Assembly (NCBI RefSeq): GCF_013377785.1
Contig: NZ_JABXWT010000002.1
Location: forward strand, 186,001 to 250,000
DNA length: 64,000 nucleotides
Direction of reading: 5' to 3'
Source of the DNA: Ruegeria haliotis
GTDB lineage: Bacteria > Pseudomonadota > Alphaproteobacteria > Rhodobacterales > Rhodobacteraceae
This document shows positions 7,483-16,801 of this stretch, piece by piece. Under the pieces are notes generated by a model, which saw nothing but the letters and a program-made list of their open reading frames with translations, ran no database searches and was not told where the DNA came from. Made by a program: the position numbers and the translations under genes. How positions within the stretch are numbered: the first letter of the stretch is position 1; each line of letters starts with the position of its first letter.

Positions 7483-9384
7483 TCAGGGACCAAGCTGCGC
7501 CGAAAACTGCAACAGCGCCGGATCCTGTGGCAGCCGCTTCAGCCCTTCACGCACCACTTCGCGTGCAGCGTCCGGGCCACGGTTAATCTGTGCCAGTTGC
7601 ACCAACATGGGCCAGGCTTCGGCTCGCTGTGGGTCCAACGTAACGACTTCGCGGAATGCGTGTTCGGCGGCCTGCGGGTTGCGGAAAGTCAGCGCCATAC
7701 CACCCAGAACAAGGTGCGTTTCCGGAAAATCCAACCTGTTAGAGATAGCGTTTTGCCAGTCCGCTAGACTTTGTCCCACCAAAGCCTGTTGCCTTTGCGT
7801 CAGCGCCTGCGACGGAATGTTCAAAAACTCTTTGGCTGCTTCGATACGCACATTGCGTATCGGGTCGGATAACAAAGGTTCCAGCCGTTTTACCTGATCA
7901 GGAAGGTTAGCTTGCCGCTGCAACGCCGCCGCATTTGCGCGGATCAATGGATCATCATCGCTGAGCAAAGACGCCGTCGCTGTCGCCAATTCTGGCGACC
8001 CGAAAGGTTGCAGAAGATAGGCAGCCGTCGCGCGGACAATACCCGCCTGTACTGGGTCGTTGGCCAATGCCAGCAATCCCTCGGGGCTGTCGGCCTGCCC
8101 CGCCATCGCTGGGGCGAAAACAGACCCATAAGGAGGGCCTCGATTGTTGGATTGCGGAAACCATCCCTGGATTTTCGTAGCCGCCCAATCTTGATCCTTA
8201 TCCTCGTGGCAGTCGGTGCAGGCATCGCCCCCAAGGCCCAGATCAGGGCGCGGCACACGGAAGCTGTGGTCGCGTCGACCGTCCACACCCATATAGACCC
8301 GCTGGATCATGTGGCAGCTTTTGCACTGCGCGCCGTCGCTGTCTCCGGGATGACGGTGATGCGCAGAGGTGTCGTAGTCCTTGGCTGTCAAACTCGGGAA
8401 ATCCGGATTACCCGCCGGAGAGTGGCATTGCGTGCAAATCCCGTTGCCCTCAGCCTTTAGCGTCGCGCTGTGCGGTTCGTGGCAGTTCATGCACCCGACG
8501 CCCTTGGCATACATTTTGGACTGCAGGAACGAGCCATACACATAAACCTCGTCCAGAATCTGCCCGTCTGGAGTGTAAAGACCAGGCCTAAGCAACGCGA
8601 GGTTATATGCGTCGTGATACGGGGTGCCGGGCAGCGGATTGCCATCCTCATGCGCTTCGCGGCGCGAGTGACAACCAGCACATTGTTGGATTTCTAACTC
8701 TGTCTGCCCCTTGCCCCAACTTGTAAGGAATCCAGTATCGCCTAAACCGTCCGCAACACCTTGCCCGGCGGTCCAGTCGATATGCGCGGATCCCGGCCCA
8801 TGACAGGACTCGCACCCGACACCAATCTCGATTTGTTTCGAAGTGTAGGTCCGTGTCTCAGGGTCGTAGTTCTTTTCGAATCCTGTTGCGTGGCATTCCG
8901 CACAACGGGCGTTCCAGTTTTTATAAGGTCCGGTCCAGTGCAAGCCGTCATCGGGCGGCAGGTCCTGGTCCGGGTACAGGTGAAACCATCTTTTGTTTTC
9001 GGTATCCCAGACAACATCAAAACTCTGTAATCGGCCGGGTTCTGTTTCGAACAGGTATTGTTGCAAAGGTTCTATGCCAACAACCGAATGCACGTCGTAT
9101 TCGGTCGTCACCCCGTCCTTTTCCGTGACGCGTGCGATATGATCTTCGGCCTCTTTCCGGAACGCAACAGACATGCCGTCATGTTCAAAACTCGTGCCAT
9201 CGAAATCCGCGACAACCGAACCGTCACCAATATCGGTCCAGGCAAGAGCATGGTGGGACGCGGACCATGCAGCGGTTTCGTCCTGATGACAATCCGCACA
9301 TTGCTCGGACCCGACATATCCCGGTGTCTGCGCTGCGGCACCCAGCGGTGCAACAATGCAAAATGCCAATATCAACCATTTCAC
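7483..9384 (-). CDS. Exported octaheme c-type cytochrome with HEAT and TPR tail
   Basis: 633 aa with a Sec signal peptide (MKWLILAF... cleaved near AAAQ, residue 19). Eight CxxCH haem-binding motifs are visible in the first two thirds: CADCH (29-33), CAECH, CESCH, CAGCH, CMNCH, CTQCH, CKSCH and CTDCH. The last third has no haem motif. It first looks like HEAT repeats (SDDDPLIRANAAAL, LSDPIRNVRIEAA) and then TPR repeats ending in LKRLPQDPALLQF. It is therefore a periplasmic electron-transfer or multiheme redox enzyme with a protein-binding tail. The substrate is unknown. The start codon overlaps the YihY stop codon as ATGA, so translation is coupled. Confidence 0.88.
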   Translation of the reverse strand: MKWLILAFCIVAPLGAAAQTPGYVGSEQCADCHQDETAAWSASHHALAWTDIGDGSVVADFDGTSFEHDGMSVAFRKEAEDHIARVTEKDGVTTEYDVHSVVGIEPLQQYLFETEPGRLQSFDVVWDTENKRWFHLYPDQDLPPDDGLHWTGPYKNWNARCAECHATGFEKNYDPETRTYTSKQIEIGVGCESCHGPGSAHIDWTAGQGVADGLGDTGFLTSWGKGQTELEIQQCAGCHSRREAHEDGNPLPGTPYHDAYNLALLRPGLYTPDGQILDEVYVYGSFLQSKMYAKGVGCMNCHEPHSATLKAEGNGICTQCHSPAGNPDFPSLTAKDYDTSAHHRHPGDSDGAQCKSCHMIQRVYMGVDGRRDHSFRVPRPDLGLGGDACTDCHEDKDQDWAATKIQGWFPQSNNRGPPYGSVFAPAMAGQADSPEGLLALANDPVQAGIVRATAAYLLQPFGSPELATATASLLSDDDPLIRANAAALQRQANLPDQVKRLEPLLSDPIRNVRIEAAKEFLNIPSQALTQRQQALVGQSLADWQNAISNRLDFPETHLVLGGMALTFRNPQAAEHAFREVVTLDPQRAEAWPMLVQLAQINRGPDAAREVVREGLKRLPQDPALLQFSAQLGP

Positions 9385-10247
9385 GGGTTTTTCTCTTCGG
9401 GTTCACGGCTCAGATCCATCAGCGCACCATTGTATTCGGCCCCAAGAATAAGCATGGCCGCACAAAGATACAGAAAGATCAACGCAGCCATGGCCCCGGC
9501 CAGACCAGCGTAAGTGGCGCTGTAGGTGGCGAATTTGCCGATGTAGATGGAAAATGCCCACCCCCCGGCAGACCACAAAACCAAGGTTAGCAAAACGCCC
9601 GGAAGGATCTGCATCAGCCTGTGCCGACGCGTCGGCAGGATCAGATGCGCCAGCAACACCGTCACCGCCGGAACAGCCACCGTGAACGTCCATCTCAACC
9701 GATCACCCGAGAGCCAGTCTGCCACATCCATGTCAGTGTGCTCGGACACCAATTGGGTGTAGACCGGCAAGACCACTTCGACTGCGGCAATGGCAAGAAT
9801 GGCTGCACCACCAAGAATGACCAGCGCCAAACACAGCAGCCGCGTTTTCCAAAAAGGCCAGCTGTCCTGATCGTGATAGGCTTGGTTCATCGCCACCCGC
9901 ACCGCAGCAACACCGTTCGAGGCAAAATAGATCGCGAGCAAACCACCCAACGTGATGACGCCCGATCCCGATCCGGTAAGCACCGCACGCAGCTCGGCCA
10001 CGATCGGGTCGGCGACATCCTTTGGCCAGGCGCCAAATATCAGATCGATCAGTTCATCGGTGACGTACCCCTGTGACAGCGTTCCCGCCAGGGCGACAGT
10101 GAACAGCACGAAGGGGAACAACGCCATCATCAGCGACATGGCAACATGGCTGCTCATGACAAACCCATTTTTGCCGTTAAAGCGGCGAATGGCCAGCCAC
10201 AGCGCCTGCACTGGGCGGCCGAATGAGGGAATCGCATATCCGGTCAT
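9381..10247 (-). CDS. YihY/BrkB-family inner membrane protein
   Basis: 288 aa with about six hydrophobic segments. Family landmarks are the N-terminal HVAMSLMMALFPFVLF segment, the FASNGVAAVRVAMNQAY stretch and the C-terminal YAGLAGAMAALIFLYLCAA helix followed by LGAEYN. The family was once annotated as ribonuclease BN in error; its role is unclear, and it has been linked to envelope or transport functions. Its stop overlaps the start of the octaheme cytochrome gene by four bases. It is divergent from an AI-2E-family transporter with 172 bases between them. Confidence 0.88.
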   Translation of the reverse strand: MTGYAIPSFGRPVQALWLAIRRFNGKNGFVMSSHVAMSLMMALFPFVLFTVALAGTLSQGYVTDELIDLIFGAWPKDVADPIVAELRAVLTGSGSGVITLGGLLAIYFASNGVAAVRVAMNQAYHDQDSWPFWKTRLLCLALVILGGAAILAIAAVEVVLPVYTQLVSEHTDMDVADWLSGDRLRWTFTVAVPAVTVLLAHLILPTRRHRLMQILPGVLLTLVLWSAGGWAFSIYIGKFATYSATYAGLAGAMAALIFLYLCAAMLILGAEYNGALMDLSREPEEKNP

Positions 10248-10419
10248 CCCTGAACCCTACCCTGCCTGCTACGGTCACAGAACCCGTTATGGATGTCATG
10301 GTGGCAAATAAAGACATCCAAATGACTGACCGCATTGCATAAACCTGCGGGGCTGTGCAGGATCGGGTCACGTTCACATCTTTTCTGGGTGGTGCTCCGC
10401 CCGCAACGCAGGCCTTTGA

Positions 10420-11505
10420 ATGATCTCTGACCACCAAGACACCTCGGATCGCCGCCGACTTAGCCTGTCTGTGGTGCGGGACACTTGCATTGTCGCGACC
10501 TTGGTCGTGCTGGGCCTATATGCCGGGGCCGCGTTCCTGATTCCCTTGACCATGGCTTTGTTGGTCAACGTTCTGATCATCGCACTAAGCGACCGTGTCA
10601 TAGCCGTGACGCGCGCGCCGGTGTGGATCGCCAATATCGCTGGTATCACCGTGGTTTTGGTGGGTTTGTTCATGATCATGTACGTCCTCGGCAGTCAGGC
10701 AACCCAGTTCGCGCGCTCGATCAACACTTATGAAAGTCAATTTGATGGCGCCGTTGAACGTATCACCGGGTTGGTGGGCAATGACGTGACCACCTTTATC
10801 CGTGATAATCTGGTCAGCATCGATATGTCCTATGTCGCCCGTATCCTTCTGGGCAGCGCAACGTCGCTGTTGAACCAGTTCTTTCTGATCAGCCTCTACG
10901 TGGCTTTCCTGATGGCCGAGCGTTTGGCCTTTCGCAAAAAGATCCAGCTGGCGGCTGGAAATCCTCAGACCGGGGCGGAATTCGCCTCGATGCTCGACGC
11001 GATTTCTTTCAGCCTGCAACGCTATGTCGGGGTGAAGACCTTTATCAGTCTGATTACGGCCAGCATCAGCTATGCCGTGTTTCGCACTCTGGGTCTGGAA
11101 TATGCCGAGACCTGGGCGGTTCTGACTTTTGCACTGAATTTCATACCCTCAATCGGGTCGATCATAGCCGTGGTTTTTCCCGCGATGATCGCATTGGTGC
11201 AATTTGAAACCATCGGCCCGTTTCTGATTATCGTTCTGGGTTGTGGGACATTGCAATTTCTGATCGGCAACTTCCTTGACCCCGCCATGCTGGGGCGGTC
11301 GCTGAACATGTCCACCTTTCTGGTCATTCTGGCCCTGATGTTCTGGACCACAGTCTGGGGCCTGATCGGTGCGTTTCTCAGCGTCCCTTTAACAGTCTGT
11401 ATCCTGATCGTCTTCAGCCACATTCCGGCCTTGCGCCCCATCGCCATTCTGATGTCATTGGACGGCAGACTGGATGAGGATGACCGCCCACAATCAGCCA
11501 GTTAG
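10420..11505 (+). CDS. AI-2E family transporter (PF01594-type permease)
   Basis: 361 aa. Seven to eight membrane segments are arranged as in the TqsA/PerM family: three N-terminal helices, a soluble middle region (residues about 95-150), and a C-terminal block with FIPSIGSIIAVVFP and LDPAMLGRSLNMSTF. These two are the characteristic family stretches. Members export small molecules or, in some bacteria, exchange Na+ and H+. The AI-2 role is proven for few of them, and the substrate here cannot be told. It stands alone and is divergent from yihY. Confidence 0.85.
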   Translation: MISDHQDTSDRRRLSLSVVRDTCIVATLVVLGLYAGAAFLIPLTMALLVNVLIIALSDRVIAVTRAPVWIANIAGITVVLVGLFMIMYVLGSQATQFARSINTYESQFDGAVERITGLVGNDVTTFIRDNLVSIDMSYVARILLGSATSLLNQFFLISLYVAFLMAERLAFRKKIQLAAGNPQTGAEFASMLDAISFSLQRYVGVKTFISLITASISYAVFRTLGLEYAETWAVLTFALNFIPSIGSIIAVVFPAMIALVQFETIGPFLIIVLGCGTLQFLIGNFLDPAMLGRSLNMSTFLVILALMFWTTVWGLIGAFLSVPLTVCILIVFSHIPALRPIAILMSLDGRLDEDDRPQSAS

Positions 11506-11904
11506 GCGCGGAAATACTCACTGCTCGTCCGATCAGAAATCCACTGAAATCCGGTCAGCGGCTATGGCCCTTGGTCCCTGGCGCGATTGTGGAGTGGTGT
11601 GTGGGCAACGTGAAACGGGTACGATATTCCTGAGGACGTGAGCCCGGACGCTCAATCCATTCCGGAGTGCCTGATCTGGAATCGGGCAACCGGAAAGCAT
11701 CTCCCCAGCACTGGTCTGAAACACTGTGTGACACGCCAAACCACGGATCATTTCAGCCTAAGCTACGCGCTGACCCACGTTGGCTGACAGCACGGATTTC
11801 ACAGTGGATTGGTGGTCACAACGCTGTTAACCTTCGATCATTACAGAACATTCCTGACCTCCAGCTCTCAACGCAGACCTTTGGCACCGAATGGATCGCG
11901 ATAA
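11506..11904. other. Intergenic stretch before the MoxR operon
   Basis: 399 bases between the AI-2E-family gene and moxR. Two short open frames are present (11533-11751 minus, 11667-11918 plus), but neither has a ribosome site or a recognisable sequence. The promoter of the MoxR/Bat operon must lie here or be supplied from upstream. I could not assign a box with confidence. Confidence 0.5.
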
Positions 11905-12882
11905 ATGAATGCACTTAATCAGATAAATGAACTCAAATCTCGAATGGGGCAAGCCATCATCGGGCAGTCCGAGGTGATTGACCGCCTGCTGATCGGGTTA
12001 TTGGCCAACGGAAACCTGCTGATCGAAGGTCTGCCCGGTCTGGCCAAAACACGCGCCGTCAAGGCGATGGCACGCAATCTGGATGCCAATTTCAGCAGGA
12101 TACAGTTTACGCCGGACCTGCTGCCATCTGACGTGACAGGCACCGAGGTGTTTCTACAAACCGACACGGGCAGCACGTTTCGGTTCGATCCCGGCCCGAT
12201 CTTCGCCAACATCGTTCTCGCCGATGAAATCAACCGCGCGCCCGCCAAAGTTCAGGCATCCCTGTTGGAGGCTATGGAGGAACGGCAAGTCACCGTTTCC
12301 GGAACAACCCACAAGATGGACCCGTTGTTCACTGTGATGGCCACGCAAAACCCGATCGAACAGGAAGGCACCTATCCCCTGCCAGAGGCACAGATGGACC
12401 GTTTCCTGATGCATGTGCAGATCACATACCCACCAGTCGAAGATGAGGTCGAAGTCATCCGGCTGGTCCGAAATGAAGAGATCGCAACAACGGACGGTCA
12501 GACCACAGAGACACCCTTGCCGATCCCGCAAGACGCCGTTTTTGCCGCAAGATCACAGATCGGGAAAATTCACGTTTCAGACGCGATGGACCGTTACATG
12601 GCCGATCTGGTGCAGGCCACGCGAACGCCCGAAAAATACAGCGATGAACTTGCCGATTGGATCGAAATCGGCGCCAGCCCGCGCGCCTCGTTGGCGTTGG
12701 ATAAATGTGGGCGAGCCCATGCGTGGATGAGTGAACGCGACTATGTGGACCCTGCCGATATTCGCGCCATCGCTCACGATGTGCTGAGGCACCGCATCAC
12801 ACTGAGTTTCGAAGCGCAGGGAAACGCCAAGACGGCAGACGACGTGATCGCGGAAATTCTGCGGCTCGTCGCGCTGCCCTGA
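11905..12882 (+). CDS. MoxR-family AAA+ ATPase
   Basis: 325 aa. MoxR ATPases act as chaperones that help assemble metalloenzymes or envelope complexes, together with VWA-domain partners. Walker A is GLPGLAKT at 42-49 and Walker B is VLADEIN at 104-110. The MoxR-specific segments EGTYPLPEAQMDRF and GASPRASLAL are both intact. It is the first gene of a six-gene run (MoxR, DUF58, DUF4381, BatA, BatB/C, BatD), the classical MoxR/Bat arrangement. The ribosome site before the ATG at 11905 is poor. Confidence 0.93.
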   Translation: MNALNQINELKSRMGQAIIGQSEVIDRLLIGLLANGNLLIEGLPGLAKTRAVKAMARNLDANFSRIQFTPDLLPSDVTGTEVFLQTDTGSTFRFDPGPIFANIVLADEINRAPAKVQASLLEAMEERQVTVSGTTHKMDPLFTVMATQNPIEQEGTYPLPEAQMDRFLMHVQITYPPVEDEVEVIRLVRNEEIATTDGQTTETPLPIPQDAVFAARSQIGKIHVSDAMDRYMADLVQATRTPEKYSDELADWIEIGASPRASLALDKCGRAHAWMSERDYVDPADIRAIAHDVLRHRITLSFEAQGNAKTADDVIAEILRLVALP

Positions 12883-12898
12883 CTTGGGGGAGTGCTGC

Positions 12899-13846
12899 GT
12901 GCCCCGGACCACCGCATATCCCAGTGACCCACGCATTCATGTGGATGCGGATCACCTGTTGCGACTTGGCCCCATGTCCCGTGCCCTGAGCCTTTTGCCG
13001 CGTCAGCCTGCACGCTCGCTTCTAAACGGTCGACATGCCTCGCGCCTGCGTGGACGCGGGCTGAATTTCGAAGAGCTGCGCGGCTATCTGCCCGGCGACG
13101 ATGTCAGAACAATCGACTGGAAAGTAACCGCGCGCACCGGATCACCCCATGTTAGGGTCTACACAGAAGAACGCGATCGCCCTGCCCTATTGCTGGTTGA
13201 TCAGCGCGTTTCGATGTTTTTCGGAACCAAAGTTTACATGAAATCGGTCATCGCTGCCGAAGCTGCGGCGGTGGCCGCGCATCGCATTCTGGCTCAGGGT
13301 GATCGTGTGGGCGGCATTGTCTTTGGGGACACTGATATTGCCGAACACCGGCCTCAGCGCCGTGCCGTGGCCTTGACCCGGTTCCTGTCCTCTATCGGAG
13401 CACTGAACTGCAATTTGCATGCCGCTTTGCGCCCGGACCAGACGATCACCCTGAACACGGTTCTTAAACAAGCTGCGCGGCTTGTGCACACAAATGCCCT
13501 TGTCTGCGTATTTTCAGATTTCGATGGCTTGAATGACGCATCGGAGCCCCTGTTACGCAGAATATCCCAGTCGAATGATTTGATCCTGTTCGATATTTCT
13601 GACCCAAGCTCACGGGATTTGCCGCCAAATTTGAAATTGGCAGTATCAGACGGCGACAAGCAATTCGAAATAGACAGCTCGGATCCTGATTTGTCACATC
13701 GAATTCGCGCGGCGATGGAAAGCAGGCTGGCGCAACTGCAAATCTGGTCGCGTCGATACGGATTCCCGATCATCCCACTGACCACGGAAGAACCGGCTTT
13801 GGATCAGCTATTGCGTCAGTTCGGCCATATTGGAGGCCGCAGATGA
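12899..13846 (+). CDS. DUF58 protein of the MoxR operon
   Basis: 315 aa from a GTG at 12899, chosen because GGGGGAG sits a few bases upstream; an in-frame TTG at 12884 lacks such a site. DUF58 proteins carry a VWA-like fold and accompany MoxR. The diagnostic stretch GRGLNFEELRGYLPGDD begins near residue 52 and is followed by TIDWKVTAR. The central VWA-like region (LLLVDQRVSM) lacks a proper DxSxS, which is common in DUF58. No membrane segment is visible, so it is likely cytoplasmic. It overlaps the next gene by four bases (ATGA). Confidence 0.9.
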   Translation: MPRTTAYPSDPRIHVDADHLLRLGPMSRALSLLPRQPARSLLNGRHASRLRGRGLNFEELRGYLPGDDVRTIDWKVTARTGSPHVRVYTEERDRPALLLVDQRVSMFFGTKVYMKSVIAAEAAAVAAHRILAQGDRVGGIVFGDTDIAEHRPQRRAVALTRFLSSIGALNCNLHAALRPDQTITLNTVLKQAARLVHTNALVCVFSDFDGLNDASEPLLRRISQSNDLILFDISDPSSRDLPPNLKLAVSDGDKQFEIDSSDPDLSHRIRAAMESRLAQLQIWSRRYGFPIIPLTTEEPALDQLLRQFGHIGGRR

Positions 13847-14316
13847 GCGTGGACGTCGAAGGCGAGTCACTTGTTGAACTTCTGGACATGCTTAATTCTG
13901 CCCCCGTGCCGAGCCCGATTTCCATGACCCCGCAAACTTGGGGTTGGGTGATTTTGGCGACCGTACTGGCGTCTCTTGTTGCATTCGGGGTGTATCTGTT
14001 TCGACGACACCAAAAAGCAAACGCGTACAGACACTGCGCGTTATCAGAACTCGAAAGCGCGAACGATGATGCTGCGAAGATCGCTGACATACTTAGACGC
14101 ACGGCGTTGGCTGCGTTTCCTAGGACGCAAGTTGCCGGGCTTTTTGGCGAGGATTGGTTGAGCTTTCTACGCCAGTCTTCTGGAAACATAAAATTTTCTG
14201 AAACCGCATGCCGATTTCTCCTCGAAGCGCCATACCGAGGTGGTCAATCAGATCCAGAATTGACCCAACTGGCGCGAAACTGGATCAAATCCCACAAGGT
14301 TGAGAGGAGATCTTAG
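13843..14316 (+). CDS. DUF4381 membrane protein
   Basis: 157 aa. One membrane helix (about residues 33-52, WVILATVLASLVAFGVYLF) follows a short N-terminal segment containing PISMTPQTWGW, the DUF4381 hallmark. A cytoplasmic helical domain of about 100 residues then follows. The family occurs almost only between DUF58 and BatA-type VWA genes. It overlaps its neighbours on both sides: ATGA at the start, and TAGTG at the end where the next GTG begins. Confidence 0.85.
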   Translation: MSVDVEGESLVELLDMLNSAPVPSPISMTPQTWGWVILATVLASLVAFGVYLFRRHQKANAYRHCALSELESANDDAAKIADILRRTALAAFPRTQVAGLFGEDWLSFLRQSSGNIKFSETACRFLLEAPYRGGQSDPELTQLARNWIKSHKVERRS

Positions 14317-15299
14317 TGTTTTCTTTCGCGGCCCCATGGGCATTTGCGCTGCTGCCTCTGCCATTTGTGGTGTACTGGATTGCTCCGCCTTATCGAGAAA
14401 CAACCAGGTCAATCCGTATCCCGTTCTTTCGCCATGTCGCAAAAGCCGCTGCGGTTGAACCTAAATCAGGGTCAATCGTTCCCAGTCGGGCCAGATTTCA
14501 ATCCATTGTCGTCACTCTGATCTGGCTACTTCTGGTGGCCGCCCTTGCCCGTCCGGAAAAGTTGGGTGATCCCGTGATCGTAGAAAACTCTGCCCGGGAC
14601 GTCGTACTGGCGCTTGATATATCCGGGTCCATGGATCAGCGCGATTTTCAGACACCCGACGGCACGCCCAAACAGCGGTTGGCAGCGGTCAAAGACGTAT
14701 TGCGGGGCTTCATCGCCGAGCGTCAGGGGGACCGCATGGCGTTAATTATCTTTGGAACCCGCGCTTTTGTTCAAGCTCCATTCACCGAAGATATGAACAG
14801 TCTGAACGGGTTTCTGGACCAGACAGCAGTTGGAATGGCTGGCCCAAACACGGCACTGGGTGATGCGATTGGCCTTGGCATCCGTACGTTTGAGGCAAGC
14901 GAGGTCGACCAACGCCTGATGATTGTCCTGAGTGACGGGGCCGACACGTCCAGCCGCATGACACCGGTCAATGCCTCGGCAATCGCGGCCGACAAAGGCG
15001 TTGTCATCTATACAATCGGTGTCGGAAATCCGGAGGCATCCGGCGAAGATCGCGTTGATCTGGATGCACTGAAAGAGATCGCAACCCGAACCGGAGGGGA
15101 ATATTTCTTTGCTGATGACGAGGCCGCGCTGGTCGAGACCTACCAACGTATCGAGGAGTTGAATCCAAGGGTAGTCGAGACACAAAGCTACCGCCCACGC
15201 ACCAGCCTTGCTCATTACCCTCTTGCACTGGTCCTCGTCCTGATACTGATCAGCGCGACAGGTCTGCATGTCACGCAGCACCGCAGGGGGTCGATATGA
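14316..15299 (+). CDS. BatA-type VWA domain membrane protein
   Basis: 327 aa starting at a GTG that shares one base with the previous stop codon. Two N-terminal hydrophobic segments (about 5-22 and 64-78) and one near the C-terminus anchor a periplasmic VWA domain. The MIDAS metal site is complete: DISGS at 101-105, a Thr in GPNTALGDA and an Asp in LSDGAD. BatA proteins are thought to bind partner proteins through the metal site and to work with MoxR. It overlaps the next gene by four bases. Confidence 0.9.
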   Translation: MFSFAAPWAFALLPLPFVVYWIAPPYRETTRSIRIPFFRHVAKAAAVEPKSGSIVPSRARFQSIVVTLIWLLLVAALARPEKLGDPVIVENSARDVVLALDISGSMDQRDFQTPDGTPKQRLAAVKDVLRGFIAERQGDRMALIIFGTRAFVQAPFTEDMNSLNGFLDQTAVGMAGPNTALGDAIGLGIRTFEASEVDQRLMIVLSDGADTSSRMTPVNASAIAADKGVVIYTIGVGNPEASGEDRVDLDALKEIATRTGGEYFFADDEAALVETYQRIEELNPRVVETQSYRPRTSLAHYPLALVLVLILISATGLHVTQHRRGSI

Positions 15300-16801
15300 T
15301 TGACGCTCTGACCGAATTTCATTTCCTTCGGGCAACCTGGCTGTTTTTGCTTGTTCCGATTGCGGTCCTTTGGTGGATGATCCGCCCAAGACCGCCCCGC
15401 CAGGCCGAGCTTCCTGCGGGCATTGCCCTCCATCTTAGTAAGGCACTGCAAATGGGGGAAAATGACAAACGTAGCCTGTACCCTATTGATATTGCGATGT
15501 TTGCCACGACATTGATCACTCTGGCGGTGGCTGGGCCAACGTGGTCTCGCGCCCCCAACCCTCTGGTTGCCGATCAGGCGCCGTTGGTCATCGCACTAAA
15601 AGTCACGAACAGTATGGACAACACAGATCTGGCACCGTCCAGGTTAGAGCGCGCGAAATTCAAAGTGACCGACCTGATCAACGCACGAGCGGGCGCAAGA
15701 ACTGCTTTGATTGCTTATGCGGGCACATCCCATCGCGTTGCGCCGCTAACCGAAGATGCAAATATTCTACGCCCTTTGCTAGAGGGGCTTACGCCCGCGG
15801 TTATGCCAAAACAAGGGGACGCCGCGGCCGACGCTTTGGCACTCGCTCAATCCATTCTCGATGACGCGCAAACGCCCGGTTCTATCCTGTTTGTTCTGGA
15901 CGACATCGATCCTTCGCAAGTGTCCGCGATTGAAAGCGCGACGTCGCAGGTGTTGTTCCTGACGATGCTCCCTTGTGGCCACCGGATTGTTCAGCTTGAT
16001 AGCCTGAAAAATGCAGACGTTGTGCCCTTTGCCACCGATGATCACGATGTTTCCAAACTTCAGCGCCGGATTCAGACGGCATATACCGCCGCTCTTGACG
16101 ATGACGACCGGCTTGACTGGCAGGACCAAGGCTGGCTGCTGGCGTGGCCCGCAGCCCTGTTTTCTCTGCTGTGGTTCCGACGCGGATGGGTGATCCGATG
16201 GGCATTTTTACTGTTGTTCGTTATGCAGCCATCCGGTCCGGTCCATGCCGAAGGGTGGCGGGATTGGTTCCTGACCCCGGATCAGCAAGGCCAGATCGCC
16301 ATGAACCAAAAACGTTATGTCGAAGCGGCAGAATTGTTTATGGATCCCTATCACGAAGGCTACGCCCGCCTCAAAGCAGGTCAATATCCTGAGGCCGCTG
16401 ATATCCTTGCCGGATTGGACACGCCTGAAGCCGCGTTTGCCGAAGGTATGGCCCGAATCCGAAACAGAGAATATCGGCCCGCGATTACCGCCTTTGAAAC
16501 CGCATTGGAGCGCCGCCCCGATTGGCCCGAGGCGGAGCACAATCTGGAGGTCGCCAAGGCCGTTCTTGAATATGTCGAAACCACGCGCGAACAATCCGAT
16601 ACTGGTGAGGAAGCGGGCATTGGCGCAGATGACACCGTTTTTGACAATGATGCCAGTCGAGGTGAACAAACAACTGTTCAAACACAGACTGAAGGGGCTC
16701 AGCCCTTGACTGCAGATCAATGGATCACCGCAATTGACACGGATATGCAGGACTTCTTACGTAATAGGTTTCTCTTGGATAATCAGGAGAAAAATCAATG
16801 A
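15296..16801 (+). CDS. BatB/BatC-like fusion: degenerate VWA plus TPR
   Basis: 501 aa. The N-terminal half repeats the BatA plan: two hydrophobic segments, then a VWA domain. However, the MIDAS motif is changed to LKVTNSM at 101-107, so the first Asp of DxSxS is Lys and metal binding is unlikely. A further hydrophobic stretch near residues 295-325 leads into a TPR region (MNQKRYVEAAELF, LKAGQYPEAADIL, NREYRPAITAFETALERRPDWPE counted as successive units) typical of BatC. An acidic, Gln-rich tail closes the protein. BatB and BatC are often separate genes; here they are joined. It overlaps batD by four bases. Confidence 0.85.
   Translation: MIDALTEFHFLRATWLFLLVPIAVLWWMIRPRPPRQAELPAGIALHLSKALQMGENDKRSLYPIDIAMFATTLITLAVAGPTWSRAPNPLVADQAPLVIALKVTNSMDNTDLAPSRLERAKFKVTDLINARAGARTALIAYAGTSHRVAPLTEDANILRPLLEGLTPAVMPKQGDAAADALALAQSILDDAQTPGSILFVLDDIDPSQVSAIESATSQVLFLTMLPCGHRIVQLDSLKNADVVPFATDDHDVSKLQRRIQTAYTAALDDDDRLDWQDQGWLLAWPAALFSLLWFRRGWVIRWAFLLLFVMQPSGPVHAEGWRDWFLTPDQQGQIAMNQKRYVEAAELFMDPYHEGYARLKAGQYPEAADILAGLDTPEAAFAEGMARIRNREYRPAITAFETALERRPDWPEAEHNLEVAKAVLEYVETTREQSDTGEEAGIGADDTVFDNDASRGEQTTVQTQTEGAQPLTADQWITAIDTDMQDFLRNRFLLDNQEKNQ

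Noticed and set aside
11667..11918. 83-codon plus-strand open frame before moxR
   Set aside because: No ribosome site or recognisable sequence, and it overlaps the moxR start in another frame.
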